Source of the DNA: Pseudopyrenochaeta lycopersici
Taxonomy: Eukaryota > Ascomycota > Dothideomycetes > Pleosporales > Pseudopyrenochaetaceae
Direction: 5' to 3'
DNA length: 64,000 nt
Assembly: GCA_003313425.1 (NCBI GenBank)
Contig: NHZP01000060.1
Coordinates: forward strand, 1-64,000
Part shown: positions 22,232 through 35,727 of the stretch, piece after piece
Numbering within the stretch: position 1 is the first letter of the stretch
Layout of the letters: each line of letters starts with the position of its first letter
The notes under the pieces: generated by a model
The model's input: the letters and a program-made list of their open reading frames with translations, nothing else
What the model was told of the DNA's origin: nothing
Databases searched by the model: none
Program-made: the position numbers and the translations under genes

Positions 22232-22813
22232 ATGCCTAAATATCTATAAGTGTCTAGTACTATTTATTACTAATATCTCTGTAATTTTATTAACTCCTTT
22301 AAGGAAGCTATAGTTTAAAAGTACGCGACGTGCGTAAAGTATAATTAGGTGTGTAAGGTCTATATTTGTTCTAGGAAATATAGCAAGTGTCTGCGTTAAG
22401 GGTAACGTTATAACGTGCGAGTTATAGAGTCTAAGTTTAAATAATTAGTAGATTAAAAGATAAAGCTTTAGGAGTAAATAAAAGAATCTAGGAATACGTA
22501 AGAGATTGCGATAAAGGCGCATAAAAAAGCTCTAGAAGAGCTGCGCGTTACTTAGGCTTATAAGGAGTAGTTATAATAATAAATAGATTTAATTAATTAG
22601 CGCGCGGAGGAAGTAATAGCTGTAGAAGAGCGGGATATTAAGGAGCAGGAAGCAGCAGAAGCCTTATTACCTAAAAACGCTTCTAATACCCTTAGGTTTA
22701 GTTTATCGCCTAGCACCTAGGGTATGTTTAAGGGCTTTCCTCTTAAGTACTAGGAGGCCTTAGTTAGTAACAGGCTACTAGTAGTAGACCTAATAGTTCT
22801 CCCTAGCTCCTAA
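22232..22813 (+). pseudogene. Relic of a TE-associated Cys-rich plus coiled-coil protein
   Basis: One plus-strand frame from ATG 22232 to TAA 22811-22813, about 193 codons, with only TAA/TAG (RIP type) stops. Residues about 40-75 have a Cys-x-x-Lys...Cys...Cys...Cys pattern in which several positions read Tyr, suggesting a lost Zn-binding Cys cluster of the fungal Zn2Cys6 kind. Residues about 85-155 form a Glu/Lys/Gln-rich coiled coil. Such proteins are frequent beside fungal retroelements, perhaps gag-like or regulators; role unknown. It faces the chromovirus 3' end at 22877. Confidence 0.55.
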
Positions 22814-22837
22814 CGTTTCTTAAGGTTTATTTATTTT

Positions 22838-22876
22838 TTCTTCTTCTTCTTCTTCTTCTTCTTCTTCTCCTTCTCC
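22838..22876. repeat. (TTC)n microsatellite
   Basis: About twelve TTC units ending in TTCTCCTTCTCC, at the boundary between the coiled-coil relic and the chromovirus. On the minus strand it reads as a basic Lys- or Arg-rich tail after the chromodomain. Confidence 0.95.
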
Positions 22877-23927
22877 TAATATTCTCTAATTTTTTAATAG
22901 CAGTTTCTTAAATATTCTAGTAGTTCCTATGTACTCTTAGAGCTTAGGTATCCTTTCTATTTAACTAGGTAACTAAAGCTTAGTTCTAGGTTATTAACTC
23001 TTCTGTTTTATTAGTACTCTTATATTTTCTTAACTTTAAACTTATTTTCTTCTTTAGGTTTATATTAAAATATTCTTTATAGTAGCGTTGTAGAGTTAGC
23101 TAGCTCTAGCTTAGAGATATAAAAGTATAGGTAGATCTTTGCGTCTAGTAGTAGCTTAAGTGTATAATTTACAGGTCTGTTTTATTCTTTAATTAAAAAT
23201 AGTCTAACTTTAATATAATTAAGTCCCTTACTTAGTTATTTATTACAGAGATTTTTTATAAGTAAGTATACTTTATTCCTCTTCTTTAGCTAAGGTGCTA
23301 TTTTTCTTTTCTTATTTTAGTAGGAAATACTGTTACGTTATGCTTTCTTAAAGTTTTCTTAGAGTTATTTATATATTTTCTTTATTTCTTTAGCTATTTT
23401 TATAGCTACTTTAGCTTTTCTGCTAGGATATAACTTTATAAAGAGATTAGGGTGTCTCCTATAGTTAGTAAAGAATAGTGTCTTTCTAGTTAATTCTAAT
23501 AATTTATTATTATAGGCTAGTTATGCTATTAGTAATAATAAAACCTAATTATTTTATTATTAATTACTATAAATCCTTAGGTAGGTTTTTATAGTTCTGT
23601 TTATTCTTTCTATCTATCTGTCTATTTATAGGTGATAGGCTATTAATAACTTTCTCTTTATTCCTATCGCGGCTATTAATATAGACTAGAAGTTAGATAT
23701 AAAGAGCTTATCTCTGTTACTTATAATAGACTTAGGTATACTATAGTATTATATTAGTCTGTCTAGAATAACGAATGCTAGTTATTCTATATTATAGTTG
23801 TTTCTAAACAGTATTATTTCTGCTGCTTTTATAAACTTGTAGACTATATTAAGGATAGCGTTGTACTTAATTCCTGTCGCGGGATCTTTAGATAGTAGTA
23901 ACTCTGTTATAAAGTCTATAGAAATAT
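22877..23927 (-). mobile_element. Chromovirus F, integrase and chromodomain part
   Basis: Minus strand. From 23927 leftwards it shows an Ile-Ser-Ile-Asp-Phe-Ile-Thr-Glu-Leu block (first catalytic Asp intact) and a Ser-Asn-Arg-Asp-Lys-Leu-Phe segment (about 23680). The Tyr-His-Pro ... Ile-Asp-Arg-Gln block is near 23610, and the chromodomain (Tyr-Leu-Val-Lys-x-Lys-Gly-Tyr) near 22960-22930. LTR element A1 is inserted after GATAT (23924-23927), and the frame resumes exactly at 35728. F is the oldest layer of the right-hand stack. Confidence 0.85.
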
Positions 23928-24255
23928 TGTGCAGGAACAGAGGCCTCAGCCAACTTCTCCCTTTTGATGGTAGCCTTGCGCGCAGTGGAAGCAACTGAGC
24001 ATCTCGTGTTGGTCGAGATGGTGAGGTGCGGGGACAGGTAACGAGGTAGACAAAGGTGGATAGGCAACGATGAATTGAATGATCGAGACTCTAGTGAAGC
24101 AAGACTTGACAGTACAGCGTGGGTAGTACTTAGTAGATTCGATGCCTCCTAAGGAGGTCCTATCTATCTACCTTTATACCTGGATTTCCCGGCTAAGCCT
24201 ACCTAATCCTAGCTAAGATGCCCTCAGTAACTACGTCACTAAGTGCATTAGCATA
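23928..24255 (-). repeat. A1 3' LTR
   Basis: Same 328-bp length as the 5' LTR. On the minus strand it starts TATGCTAATGCAC (5' LTR: TGTGCCGATGCAC), so even the terminal dinucleotide has been hit by a G-to-A change. Confidence 0.95.
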
Positions 24256-24404
24256 TACCTCCCCTACTTAAGAGCTTTGCCCTATAAAGCTTAGTATCCT
24301 ATTATAAGAGGTAAAATAAAAGAAAATAATAAAGGAAAAAGGTTAACTTAACCTAAGATAGAATACAAATAACTATAAAGGAAAGAGATCTCAGACTGTC
24401 CCCT

Positions 24405-27400
24405 AACCTATACCTTATCTCCTTATATCTCTTACTCCTTATCTTCTGTCTCTTAGATTTGCTTAACCTTTTAGCTCTAAATCCGCTAGCTGCGTCGAGT
24501 CCTCTTACTTCCCTTGCTCCTTCCTAGCTGCTAAGTTAACTTCCTAGCAGGCCTAGTTGTTAGCAGTAGGTCCTTATAAAGCTCGTCGTGGGTAACAGGA
24601 AGCCTAGTAGGGCGAGGAGTTAGCGGCGACATACTTACTAGAGAACTTAACGGGCTCGATAGCAAACCTGCTAACAAGGTTCTACTATGAGGGCGACGGG
24701 TGCTTAGAGACGCCGTTCGTCGGTTAAGCGTATTAGGCCAAGCTCATTCCTCTTAGCTTAATTCGTTAAGGAGTTGCGACAAGGCCGTATCCTTATTAAC
24801 TTCTCTATCGTAAACGTACTATTTACTCGTCTAAGCTAGGTACTTTCCTTTATTAAAGAAGTAGGACTAAGAAGGAATATTACTGTCTAATTAATACGCA
24901 GCTTCTTCGTACATCTTAATAATTTCCTAGTAACGTTTTACTATCCTTATAGTCTCTTTTTAGCTAGCTTAGATTTCTGCTATAATATCTTTGTAGGTAC
25001 TTATGTCTGGGTTAAAGATATCGTGCATAGCATCTTAAACAACAGGGTTATCCTACCTAATAAGGCTACCTACTACTCGTAAGATAGGATAACTGTAAAT
25101 AGGTTACGTAGCTCCTAGGAAAGGCTATTTAATACCTCTATATTTGTTTAGGTAACTAGAGGGCGTGCATAGGGCCTCAGTAAGGTGCTGATAAGCAGTT
25201 ATGATTGATTAGTAGCTGCCCATCTCAGGAACCTCTATAGTTTCCATGTCGTTATTAACTTTCACGTACTAGGGCAGCATAGTTCGTTGTTTAATAGTAG
25301 ATAGTCCAGTTAAGCTATAAGGCAGGCGTGGATCTAAAATCCTTACCTTACCTTATTTACATAGCTGCTTCGTCTATTGTATATTAGGCTACTTCTCCCT
25401 TAGTTCCTGTAGGAAGTGTGTAGTATTACTCTATAATTTAATTAGCCTTGTGCTACTATCTTAACCTAAGTTCTCGCGCTATTCTTAGTAACTATTAATA
25501 ATATTATAGAAGCCTAGTAACATCTTAGTGCAGTTGTGTTTGTCCTTATTATTAAAAGAGACACTGCCTTGAATTATGTCTACCCCGCGTCTAGAGTAAA
25601 CTGCCTAAGTAATGTTAAGATTAACGTAGCGGAAGTAAGTCTTATTACCTAGTTTTGTATATTTAGCGTAGTATAGGTACGAGATAAGGTAAGGCTCCCT
25701 TTAAATAGCCGCATAGATTAGGTAATATTCAAGACCTCCGCGGACTAGCTGCTGCGGCAACGAGTAATACATTGTACGTCCCTAACTAAGGTTATCTTTG
25801 CCACTAATCTAGCGAGTATAGTAGTCGTATATCTTAAAGCTTTTATTAATAATTTTAACTAGTTCCTTGTCTTTCTAGATCTAGCTAAAGACGTCGCGGA
25901 CAATACTCCCTGTTTGTTTAAATTCGTTAATTAAAGGTTGAAGCTTCATCGTCCCTATAAATGCTTCCTAGTTAATATTAGGTGTAGTCTGTATAGGCCT
26001 ATATTAGTAGCTCTTAAGATCCTTATAGGTGCGGCTACCTTAGTGCGACTTTATAAAAAGGACTTGTATAACTAGGTTAGCTTAATATTCTCTAATCTTA
26101 TCTTTGCAGAGGTACAGGATAAGCAAGACTTCCTGGATCTAATAGTAGTTTATGCCGTGATGGAACACCCCTACGTAAGACGCGACATAGGTGGAGTAAA
26201 AGTAACAGACACGATTAGGATTAGGTACATAGTTGCCTCGCTTATCTAATAGTTAACTGTAGTTAACAGTTTTGCGGTACTATTCCTCTAGGAGCTTAAA
26301 CTACTTCTAGATCTTAACCTTCCTATGTAGCTTTATTTACGAAAGTATCTTAGCTATAACAGATTCCTTATTCTTGCACCTGTAAGAAGTGTGCGGGGCG
26401 AAAGCTAGAATAATAGAATCTTCTTATCCTTTAATACTTTCTAGGATATCTAGGTTCACGTTAAGCGCTTTAAGCGTCCCTGCTTAGCTGTCTCTAAATT
26501 AAGTAGCTGCGCGAGTTTGCCTTAAGCTAATTAGTCCTAGGGCTAACAGCATTGATTGTGATTAGTTACCTAGATATGCGACATCTTTTCTTAAGGTTGC
26601 CCTGATATTATTTAATTAGATTAGTTCTGCCTCTAGACGAGAAGCAAGTTAAGGGGACTAGATAATCTTATTAATAGACGCGTGCTGTGAATATTAATAG
26701 CTCCCTATAGATCGCGACCTACTTTAGAGTTACTAATGCTTAATAGGTAACTGTACTCCTGGACTACCTTGACAGGAGGACTAACTTAATCGCCTACTTA
26801 ATCTCGCGACTTTAATAGCGCGAATCTAAGGGATAATAAGCCTGTACGCATGTATCTAGAGTCCTTGTTTGATAAGCTATTAGTTGTCCTTCGTGACTAC
26901 ATTAGTGCGCGTCTTACTTAAGTGTTTAAGCTTCCTAAACTATTTTAGTACTCCTTTCTAGAATAGGTGCTTATTATTATTCTCGCGCGTACGAGTATAA
27001 ACGTCCGTGTCACTTTTTTAAACCCCGTTCTTAGTAGCTGACGCCCTTAAGTTCTTATTATCCTACAATTAAGTTACATAGGCAGGAATTGTTTGCAAGG
27101 TTACTTTTATGTTGCTAATATTAGTTACGTTTACGAACTTGTCTTGACGCCTTTTTGGATCTTGGAGTCGTAGGATGAGTTCCGTGTTAAGGTACGGCGC
27201 AAGGTCTGTAATCTTAACTCGTCGCAGGAGGAATATAAGGTTAGTGACGCCCGAATGGCTGTATATGACTGAACTTATGTGTACACTAATAACCTAATTA
27301 AAAAGAGGCTTGTGTAAGCTCTTAAGGTAGCTTATAGCTAATCGTAACTCGCTGCCTCGCTTAGCTTAATAGTCCTTAATATCTTTAACTATAGGAAACT

Positions 27401-27900
27401 AGGCGTTAAACTAGTGCACACCTCCGAATTCAGCTATAAGGGCCGCGTTGTTCTTAAATACCTGAGCAGCCGCACTAACTAGGTCAAGGAGTTCGTCGAC
27501 GTATAAGCTGCAAGAGATCATCCACTTAGTTACTATATGTTTCTGAACGTGCGATGGTTACTTAACTAGTTCCTCGTAGAAGTCTTTAAACGTGGTCCTG
27601 CCCTTCTAAGGTATAACGTATTATCTATAATTCTAGAAGTTGATGCCGCGATCAGGCACACGCGTGATTTACTGCGTTAATTAAGGCTGGTTAGATATAT
27701 TTAAGTAAGTTACTAACTTATCTAATAAGCCTAGAGTCTAAGGCGGCGGTAGGAGTTTTAGCACGATAGATCGTCGAGGTGGGGTGCCTAGTAGGTCCCT
27801 CCTAGAACCGCTTATAATTGTTTGCTTAGTTAAACTAGTTTGTAAAATATAGCAGCGTCTAGCAAGGGTTAATAGTTAGCTGCTAGCAAGATGTTAATTA
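24405..27900 (-). pseudogene. A1 ORF3 (third ORF, PhyH-like C-terminal half)
   Basis: Collinear with A2 60075-63570. The expected HxD metal site reads Tyr-Val-Asn (about 25622-25632), so both ligands are lost. The distal Leu-Pro-His-Gly reads Leu-Pro-Tyr-Ser (about 25315-25325). See the B copy for the best preserved version and reasoning. Confidence 0.65.
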
Positions 27901-28243
27901 TTAAAAAAGGGAAGTAACAAGCTTCGCAGGCGGGGTTTTTATCCTTTTGTTACTGTACATTGTTTCTTAACCTCACCTTTACCTATACTAATTACGACAG
28001 GTAATTTTCGTCGCTTTTTAACTATTTATTTCGTTATTAGTAGGCGTAAATATAAAGTTGGCGTGTTAGCTAATTACAGGGTTTCCTAGGTTACGCTAGT
28101 CGCACCTAGGGCGGATCCTAATTAGCTAACACCTACGCCAGGCATCTAAAATTTATATCCACAACAGCTTGCCGCCTGTTTATTTCCTATTATATCGTAA
28201 ATATATAAGGCAATTTTACTTACTTATATTACCTTCCCCTCCC

Positions 28244-31200
28244 TTACTTAGAGACTTTTAGCTGTCCCTTAGCCTACGATAGTTCGTCTTCGGACGTCGT
28301 ATTAGATTCAGAATCTATAAATTCTTTAGAATACGCCTTTTTCTCTGTTGTTATTAACCTCCTTAGTATAACTTAGACTGATGTGTAGTTTAGGTGGGTT
28401 ACTGCATCTAATATTATAACTAGGTCTTAATTAACTGATTTTCTGGATTTAAGGTTTCGCAGGCGACCTCCCTCCACTTCAGGCTCGTTATTGCTTAGTT
28501 CATCTTAAGACTAGTCAAACTGAGCCGGTAGCTCTTAAAAGAGGTGTACCTTATCCTATAATAATAGTTCCTATAATTTTATTCTTCCTTAGTCTTTGGC
28601 GGCTATATTTAACAGGTCTCTCTAGATAAATAGCTTCAAACAATAACCTGGCGTGGTGTGGGCGAACCTTAATCTGTCAAGGTCTTCAAGTCTGTAGGTA
28701 CCTTAATCCTTAAATGCTTCTGAGATTTGATATGGACCTAACTATCTCATAGTCAGTTTTCTTAACCTAGACATGTTAATCTTACGTATCGAATCCTATA
28801 GCAGGACCAAGTCTCTATCCTTTATCTCTTATTATTTAATTTCTTTATAATCGTCCTAGTATTCCTTTTTCGCCGCACGCATTTACTTAGTTTTCATGAC
28901 TGCCTCTTTAATAAGCTGGTCTCTAAGGTTGATCTGTATTGCTCGTACTGCAAGAAGATGTTCTTTATTATAGATTTAGCGGAAGGGAAGTGTCTGCTAG
29001 GTTAGTAAGGCTAGCTTAATTAGCAGGACTAGGTTTTATCTAGTAATAAGTTAGAAGGCTGAATATCTAGTTTGTTCCTAGATTAATATCCTGTCCGCTA
29101 ACAATACAGCTAGGAGATTTGTAACTTATAACCCTAGTAACTTAGCAAGCGTATTCACAATTAGTTTGTGACTGCCTTTAACTTTGCCTATCGCTTAAGG
29201 GTTATAAGCTGATAATTAGACGCGCCTGATCTTGTATATCTTGGCGAGGGCTACGACGACTTTAGTAAAATTAGGTCCTCCATCTACTATTAATTTCCTC
29301 GTTATACTCTATCTGCATATAATTTCTTCGTAGATAAACTTCGTAATAGTTAAGGACTTATTATTAGGGATTGCGCGACCTTTAACCTACCTAGATAGGT
29401 ATTCCCTGGCGAGGACTAGAAATCTCTTTCTGTTTTACTCTAGCATGTATACTACGTTAATTATAATTATTTCTTACAGCGCGTAACTATAGGTGTTAGT
29501 AAGCATGTCTACTATGCGCTTAGAAGATCTTAGTTAGTATTCTTCACAGGCTGATATTTAAAGCTTGACGTCGCCGTACATGTTTTTCTACTAATACCTT
29601 TATGCTATTATACTGTACACGCCTGTAACGCCTTAATGTCTGATAACTTTATAGATGTCGCTTATAGCTGCTGCTCGTAAGTTAGGGTTATTAACTACCC
29701 TGCGGACTGCGATGTTTCGTGACATTTTTCTAAATAGATAGCCATCTCTAACAAAGAAGTTTATAGCTTTCTTTTTCTATACCTAAAGTTCCTTCCTTAT
29801 AAGATTAGGTAGAAGTTTTAGTAATAGGAGGAATTGGGCGATTTCCTCTAAAGTATTTAAGTATTCGTTCTTTAAGGCCCGTCCTTGAATAGGTAGCGCC
29901 TTATCTATCGCGCTAATTAGGTATTTAACGTATTTCTCTAAATTATCCTCTGTCTAATCTAGTAGTTCTTATCTGTTAGGTTTTAGGTACCGCGATAATG
30001 CGTCAGCTACTACGTGCTTTTTACTAGGCACGTGCTTAATATCGAATTCTTATATAAGAATTGCGGCCATCTATCTATTTATAACAGATCCTGGCGTCTT
30101 AGCTAATAATTAGTTTAACTGCGCGATTAACGTCTACGCGTCTGTCTTAATTATAAAGTTCTGCTTATATAGCCAAGTTCCGAATTTCTTTAGTACCTAA
30201 AGCACCGCCCTACATTTAAGCTTAGTTAAATACTACTAACTTTTAGCTCGTAACTATATTACACTTTTAAACTAATAAGGATAACGCTTCCTATCCTTAC
30301 CTTCTTGCTTAAGTACAGCTCCTGTACCTTCTTTGCTCCTATTAACCCTAAGGTAGAATCTCTATCTATATTTATAATCTAGGCTAGCTAATATAGGAGT
30401 ATTAGTAATTTTGTTTTTTAGATCCTGTATTGCTTCTTGCTGCAGCAATTCCTATGCTTATTCTGTTTTGTTTTGTAAGAGGGTAAATAATAGTTTTACT
30501 TAAATAGCGAAACTTAGTACCTAGATACGATAATAGACACATATTCTAAGGAACATCTGCACTTCTTTTAGGTTCCTGCATTTAGGCTAATCTTAAATCT
30601 TAGCCACTTTCTAGTAATCTAGATGCCTTCCTTTAGCGCCTACTTTATATCTAACAACACCTAGCCTGTCCATTCCCTAGTAACACTTTATCCTTAAGAC
30701 TGTAGCCCTAGCTCTTTTAATATTAGTAAGTACCCTATCTAGCTATTAGATATGTTCTAGCACATATCTTTAAACTCCTAGCAATACTTCTTCGTTATTA
30801 TATATTAATTTTAAGCTACTACACGTAATATTATCTAGGAATAGCGCAGTGTGAGGCTAATATCTAATTAGGGTTTTTATTATTATCCGCTAAAAAGCAC
30901 TAACTAAGTTTGTAGCTCCTTAAACCATCGTGCATAATCTTAACAACCTAATTAGCGTCTAGAATACAGTTATGTCTCTGCTGTTAGGGTAGAGTGTGAT
31001 CTAATTATATCCTAAAAACAGATCTATAAGAGAGAGGATCTTGCATCTAGTAAATCGTTCTAAGAATTCATCAGCTATCAGTAGGAGATTCGCATCCTGT
31101 ATTAAAACCTTGTTTATATAAACCGCGTTGTTAATAAGCTAGTACTTCTTATCTTTCTTAGTAACTAGGAACTACAGGTTCCTATACTAACTATCACACC

Positions 31201-31996
31201 ATTTAAGGGTTCCTCAGTCAATTCTTTCTCAAAACATCGCTACTGCCTCTTCCTTAATCCCTCTTAGCACAGGAAAAGACTTAACCTGCTATGCTTTATA
31301 AGGTATCGTCTTTATCTTGTATAGCGGGTACACGTCTTCGCTAATCCTTCCTAATTTAGTAAAGGTAAAGGCTATTACTACTTCTTAATTTATTAATATA
31401 TCTAGTATTAACTACTTTTCTCGGGCCCGCAGGGATCTAAGCTTTAGTTAATTTATTCGTTTAGAAGTAAGGCGAGACCCTTATAGAAAATCCGCGTATT
31501 ATTATTTAAAGAGATAATTAGAAGGTCCTAGGCTAGGTCCCTTCAGGCTTAAGCGAAGCAACTAGTTCTTAACTGCGATTTCTAGCTAGTCTTCCCTTCC
31601 AAATTCTATTAGTTCTAGGGGGCGCGGCTTATTAATTAGCCTTACTTTGTCTGCCACCTTCTTGTATATTATATTAACTTATAACTACTGTCTTCACTAG
31701 CTCTAAGTTTGGCGGTTTAGTTCGCACATAATACTTTTAAGGCTTACTTTTGGACTAGCTGTCGCGTTTGACGAGATAAGTTGTGATACAGCATAGTCCT
31801 TTCGTGCTTGTAACTTGCTTCTGTCTCGTATAGTAAACAAGTGCGAAAAGTCTCTGAAATCTAACTTATTATTAATAAGATGGACTTCCTAGTAATACTT
31901 AGCTTAAGCGATGTTGCTGATATCCTTGTTTTCTAGGGTGTTAATGTCGGTATGCGAACGCACTTCCCCTATCTGTGCGCTCGCATCTAGTTTTCT
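28244..31996 (-). pseudogene. A1 RT-RNaseH-integrase frame
   Basis: Collinear with A2 55979-59731. RT active site reads Phe-Leu-Asp-Asn (about 30830-30841), the second Asp lost. RNase H has Lys-Leu-Glu...Lys-Thr-Asp-Ala segments near 30200-30130. Integrase shows Val-Asp-Gly-Gly-Pro (about 29280). Many RIP stops. The pol domain order PR-RT-RH-IN is the Ty3 order; no chromodomain seen. Confidence 0.8.
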
Positions 31997-34992
31997 AAGT
32001 TATTAGAATCTACTACTACTGTACTTAGGTGAAAGGGCGTCGGATCTAATGCTAGGAAGACTGCGTTCCTTGTTCCATCCTTAGAGATTATTCGACACGT
32101 GACCTAACTATACACGTTATACTAGATAGCTAACCTTGCCGTAGAATACTAGGGATTACTAAGGATGGCTAACCTCGTTAGATTAGCTATTATTTAGAAG
32201 TGCGTCCTTATAACGACCTCCCCTACTTTAACTAGGACGTCCTAAGCTGTACTAATAAAGGCGTTAGTGTCTCCTGTTGCACTTATAATCCTATTTATCT
32301 GCCTAGGGCGTTACTCTATAGCCTCGTAGATAATACTTAAGGCTCGTGCCGCACTTAATCTTAAGAGGTTTATTTACGAACCTGTGTTAATAAGGCATTT
32401 AACTACGTTCCTGTTGAACGATGCCTAATAAACAGGAAGGTCGCAATGCATCAGTTTTATTCCTCTAAGCCTTTCCTGCGTAGCTGCCCTTTTCGCCGTA
32501 ACCTTATCCCTATTAATCTAGGTGTTAGATTTACTATTAATAATATGTTGCTGCTGCGCGTTATGTACAGTTGCGATTACGTTACATTTTAATACCTAGG
32601 GTTTAGGTTCCTCGCGTTTATTAGGGTTTAGATAGTTCTAGCTAATTACAGGGCTTCCTAGGTTAAGCTTAGCGCACCTAGGGCGGCTCCTAATTAGCTA
32701 GCTTACTAAAACTATTACGTTTACTTCTATAAGATGTTTCTTAGTTCCTTCTTCTTCCTAAAGGAGCTTTCTAACCTAGCCTTTAATATTATTCTGCCTA
32801 AGTAAGTCTCCTATAGTTAATCCTTGTACTTCTTACTTTAAGATAGCTGATGTAATCCTGGATAGTTAGTGGATTTCTAGGCTTTGTTCTTTATCGTGAG
32901 TCTCTTAGAATTAAACCTTCTTTTCTTTACCTTAATACGCGTAATTAATAGGTGGCTTAAGGTAATCTAGTATCTGATAGGGTGGCGGCTTAGCAGTGAC
33001 TGTTGCTCCTCTGTGCGGCGTTGTAATAGGCACGCCCGCGGGTCCTATATCGTGCATAATCTTATCGCCCTCGTATCTTTATCTTAAAGTAGGCGTAGCT
33101 GAAGCAGTTAGCCCTTTCTCTATGAATTAGCTTAGCTCTTTATTTTAGTTTCCTAGTAGTTGTTTAGCTAAAATCTTTTATAGCTACGCAGGCTTTCGTA
33201 CCTTGCCTTAGCGAACTCGTTCTAGAGTTTTATCTTTGCTTAGTGTTACTTTTTAACTGGCTGCACAGACTTCCGTAGTTTCTGGGAGGTCCTTAGGAAA
33301 CGCCCCTATAATAATATCGTCACTGTCTACGTAATTAAGGCTTATGACTAAGCCGTGATATTACTAGTTAAGTATGCGATTTTCCTAGAAGTTGTGAAAC
33401 TTATCTTCTACATCTATCTTAGTTCCTGCGCTAAGGATTTCTGTAACGCTGTTAGCTGCTAGGTTCTCTTATTGTTGACTTCGCCCTAGGTTCCTTACCC
33501 CTGCGCGTAAGTCTGTTCCTCTAAATATGTCTAGTCTTACTACTAAAGCTGGCTGGTCTAGCATATCCTTAGGTACTTTAAAGAATTCCGTGACCTTCTT
33601 TTTCAGCTAGTTAAGCTGAAAGCTTGGCGGAATAGACCTAGTGATTTCTCTAAGCTTTTTATGCGATAGTCTAAAATAATAGGTCCTGCAGTTATCTTCC
33701 TTTATAAAGAAAGTAGATACTTAGCCTAACGAGATAAGTTCGTGGTATGCATCGTAATCTCGAACCAGATAAGCTGCTGAGCCACACATATTGTATGTGA
33801 GGCGTTGTTCTCGCCCTTGTACCTACGTAGAGCCTTATCTCTAATTAACGTTTAGAGGTATATTAGTTATATAACTTCTATTGTTTCGATTATAATATAT
33901 CTGTTAGCGTGGTTGCGATAGTGCTTGTTGTTGTACCACATGATTAAGGAAGTATACGTAATTTGCAGGAGACTAGAGGGCTTTCGCAATAGCCTTATTT
34001 TAGTTTATAACCTTAGTTAACTTAGTAACGTTAATTCTAACGTCTTTAAAGGCTTATATAAGATCTATTACTTCGTCGTTAACCTTAGGTAGTTAAGGCC
34101 CTTTCTTCTTTTTAACTACCTTTCTTGCCTCTTCTAAAGCTAAGGAGGAGGTTTTGCGTAGGATAGTGTTATGTTAACTGAGTAGTCGTTGTTCCGCAGC
34201 AGCTACCTCCTTTAATTCCTCCTTTTACTAGTATATCTTCTTTATAAACTTATAGATACTTTCTATATAGTAGGTTTCTAAACGCCTTCCTTCTGGGCTG
34301 TTAGGCATCCTAATAAGTACGTCTTCTCTATCCTTAGCAGGCAGGCCTTAGTAGAATAGGTAGCCTTTTTCTTTCTTAGATATGTTTCCTAACTTAATAC
34401 AGGCTTCTGTATAAATAAGGAAGTTAGCGTAATAGCTAGGTAAGCCAGGGAACTGCAGCGCTAATTAAGTAATGTAATCCTTAAGGTACGCACGTGTTCC
34501 TATTTTAGCACTTTTATCCTTATCTTTCTAGTATTCCTTAATAAGCTCTTAAAGGCCTTCCTAATCTCTCCCTTTAAACTTAAGGGATCTTTTAATAAAG
34601 TTACTATATTTATTGTTATAGAAGTTAGGAAGCACGCAGAGTCTCTCCTCTTAATTAAGACCTCCGTTTTCCGCGCGGCGATTATAGCTCTTAAGGAACT
34701 TAGTCGCGTTAGTTCTGTTAAACACTGGGCTAGTGCCGTGCCTCATAGGCAGCAACACGTTTCTCCTGCTTATGTTTGGGGCAGTTGGCATGTCCATTGT
34801 CTGTTCTTTTCTCGTTTGACTCGGGGTCTTAATGTCTTTTGTCTTGTTATTGCTAGCTCGCTCAGGCGCAGGCGTAAGGGTAGCTGGCGAGTGCTCCTCC
34901 TCGTCCGATGTCTCGATAGCTATTTGTGGAGTTTCTCTGTAGTAACTGAGTTCAGATAGAAATTCCTCGTAGGTTAACTTGCTAGTTAACAT
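31990..34992 (-). pseudogene. A1 gag-protease frame
   Basis: ATG at 34992. The first 113 codons are intact and identical to A2; then RIP stops appear. A CCHC knuckle lies at about 33795-33750. The frame continues through hairpin 1 (about 32640-32705) into an aspartic protease whose Asp-Thr-Gly reads Asn-Thr-Gly (about 32390). It ends at AGAAAAC-TAG (31987-31996), where the frame changes by -1. Gag packages the RNA and the protease would cut the polyprotein. Inactive. Confidence 0.75.
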
Positions 34993-35395
34993 TTAAACTT
35001 AGATTCTTAGTTTACTAGGTGTTTTGTGTTTTGTTTAATTAATTGTCTATAGGACTCAGCGTTTTTCTCCTTAATACTTAATACTTTAAACTTGAACTTA
35101 ACGGCTTCGATCCTTCGTTGGTTCCTGTCTGAGAACTGATTTCTTGCTTGCTTAATTTTCTGATGACTGGCTGATAACTAATAACTAACTATGTGTCCTT
35201 TTTATGCATACTATTATGTGTATCTTAAATAAAAGGCTACGGGTAAGCCTTACTTAAAGCTTAAAAATTACCTATCTAGATTAGTCTTAGGGTCGTTTTT
35301 ACCCCTTTCTATTGTTTTCTAATGGCAGCGGCTTAGGGGATCTTAAGGTTGCACCAAGAAGTTGATAAAATTTGGCCCCTTAGGCTTCGCTAATT

Positions 35396-35723
35396 TGTGC
35401 AGGAATAGAGGCCTTAGCTAACTTCTCCCTTTTAATAGTAGCCTTGCGCGCAGTGGAAGTAACTGAGCATCTCGTGTTAGTCGAGATAGTAAGGTGCGGG
35501 GACAGGTAACGAGGTAGACAAAGGTGGATAGGCAACGATGAATTGAATAATCGAGACTCTGGTAAAGCAGGACTTGACAGTACGGCGTGGGTAGTACTTG
35601 GTGGATTCGATGCCTCCTAAGGAGGTCCTATCTATCTACCTTTATACCCGGATTTCCCGGCCAAGCCTACCTAATCCTAGCTGAGATGCCCTCGGTAACT
35701 ACGTCACTAAGTGCATCGGCACA
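35396..35723 (-). repeat. A1 5' LTR
   Basis: Reads TGTGCCGATGCAC ... CCTGCACA on the minus strand. It differs from the A2 5' LTR at one position (35708), but from its own 3' LTR at many transitions. Confidence 0.95.
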
Positions 35724-35727
35724 ATAT

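Larger units (their letters stand above)
23928..35723 (-). mobile_element. LTR retrotransposon A1 (11,796 bp, complete, minus strand)
   Basis: 328-bp LTRs at 35396-35723 (5') and 23928-24255 (3') are flanked by a 4-bp duplication ATAT (23924-23927 and 35724-35727). Positions equal 87975 minus the A2 coordinate throughout, so A1 and A2 have no net indels. Reading leftwards: 5' LTR, primer site, gag-PR (about 34992-31990), RT-RNaseH-IN (about 31996-28244), hairpin 2 (28063-28130), ORF3 (about 27900-24405), polypurine tract (24258-24269), 3' LTR. Order PR-RT-RH-IN makes it Ty3-type. RIP stops throughout; inactive. Inserted in the integrase of chromovirus F. Confidence 0.95.
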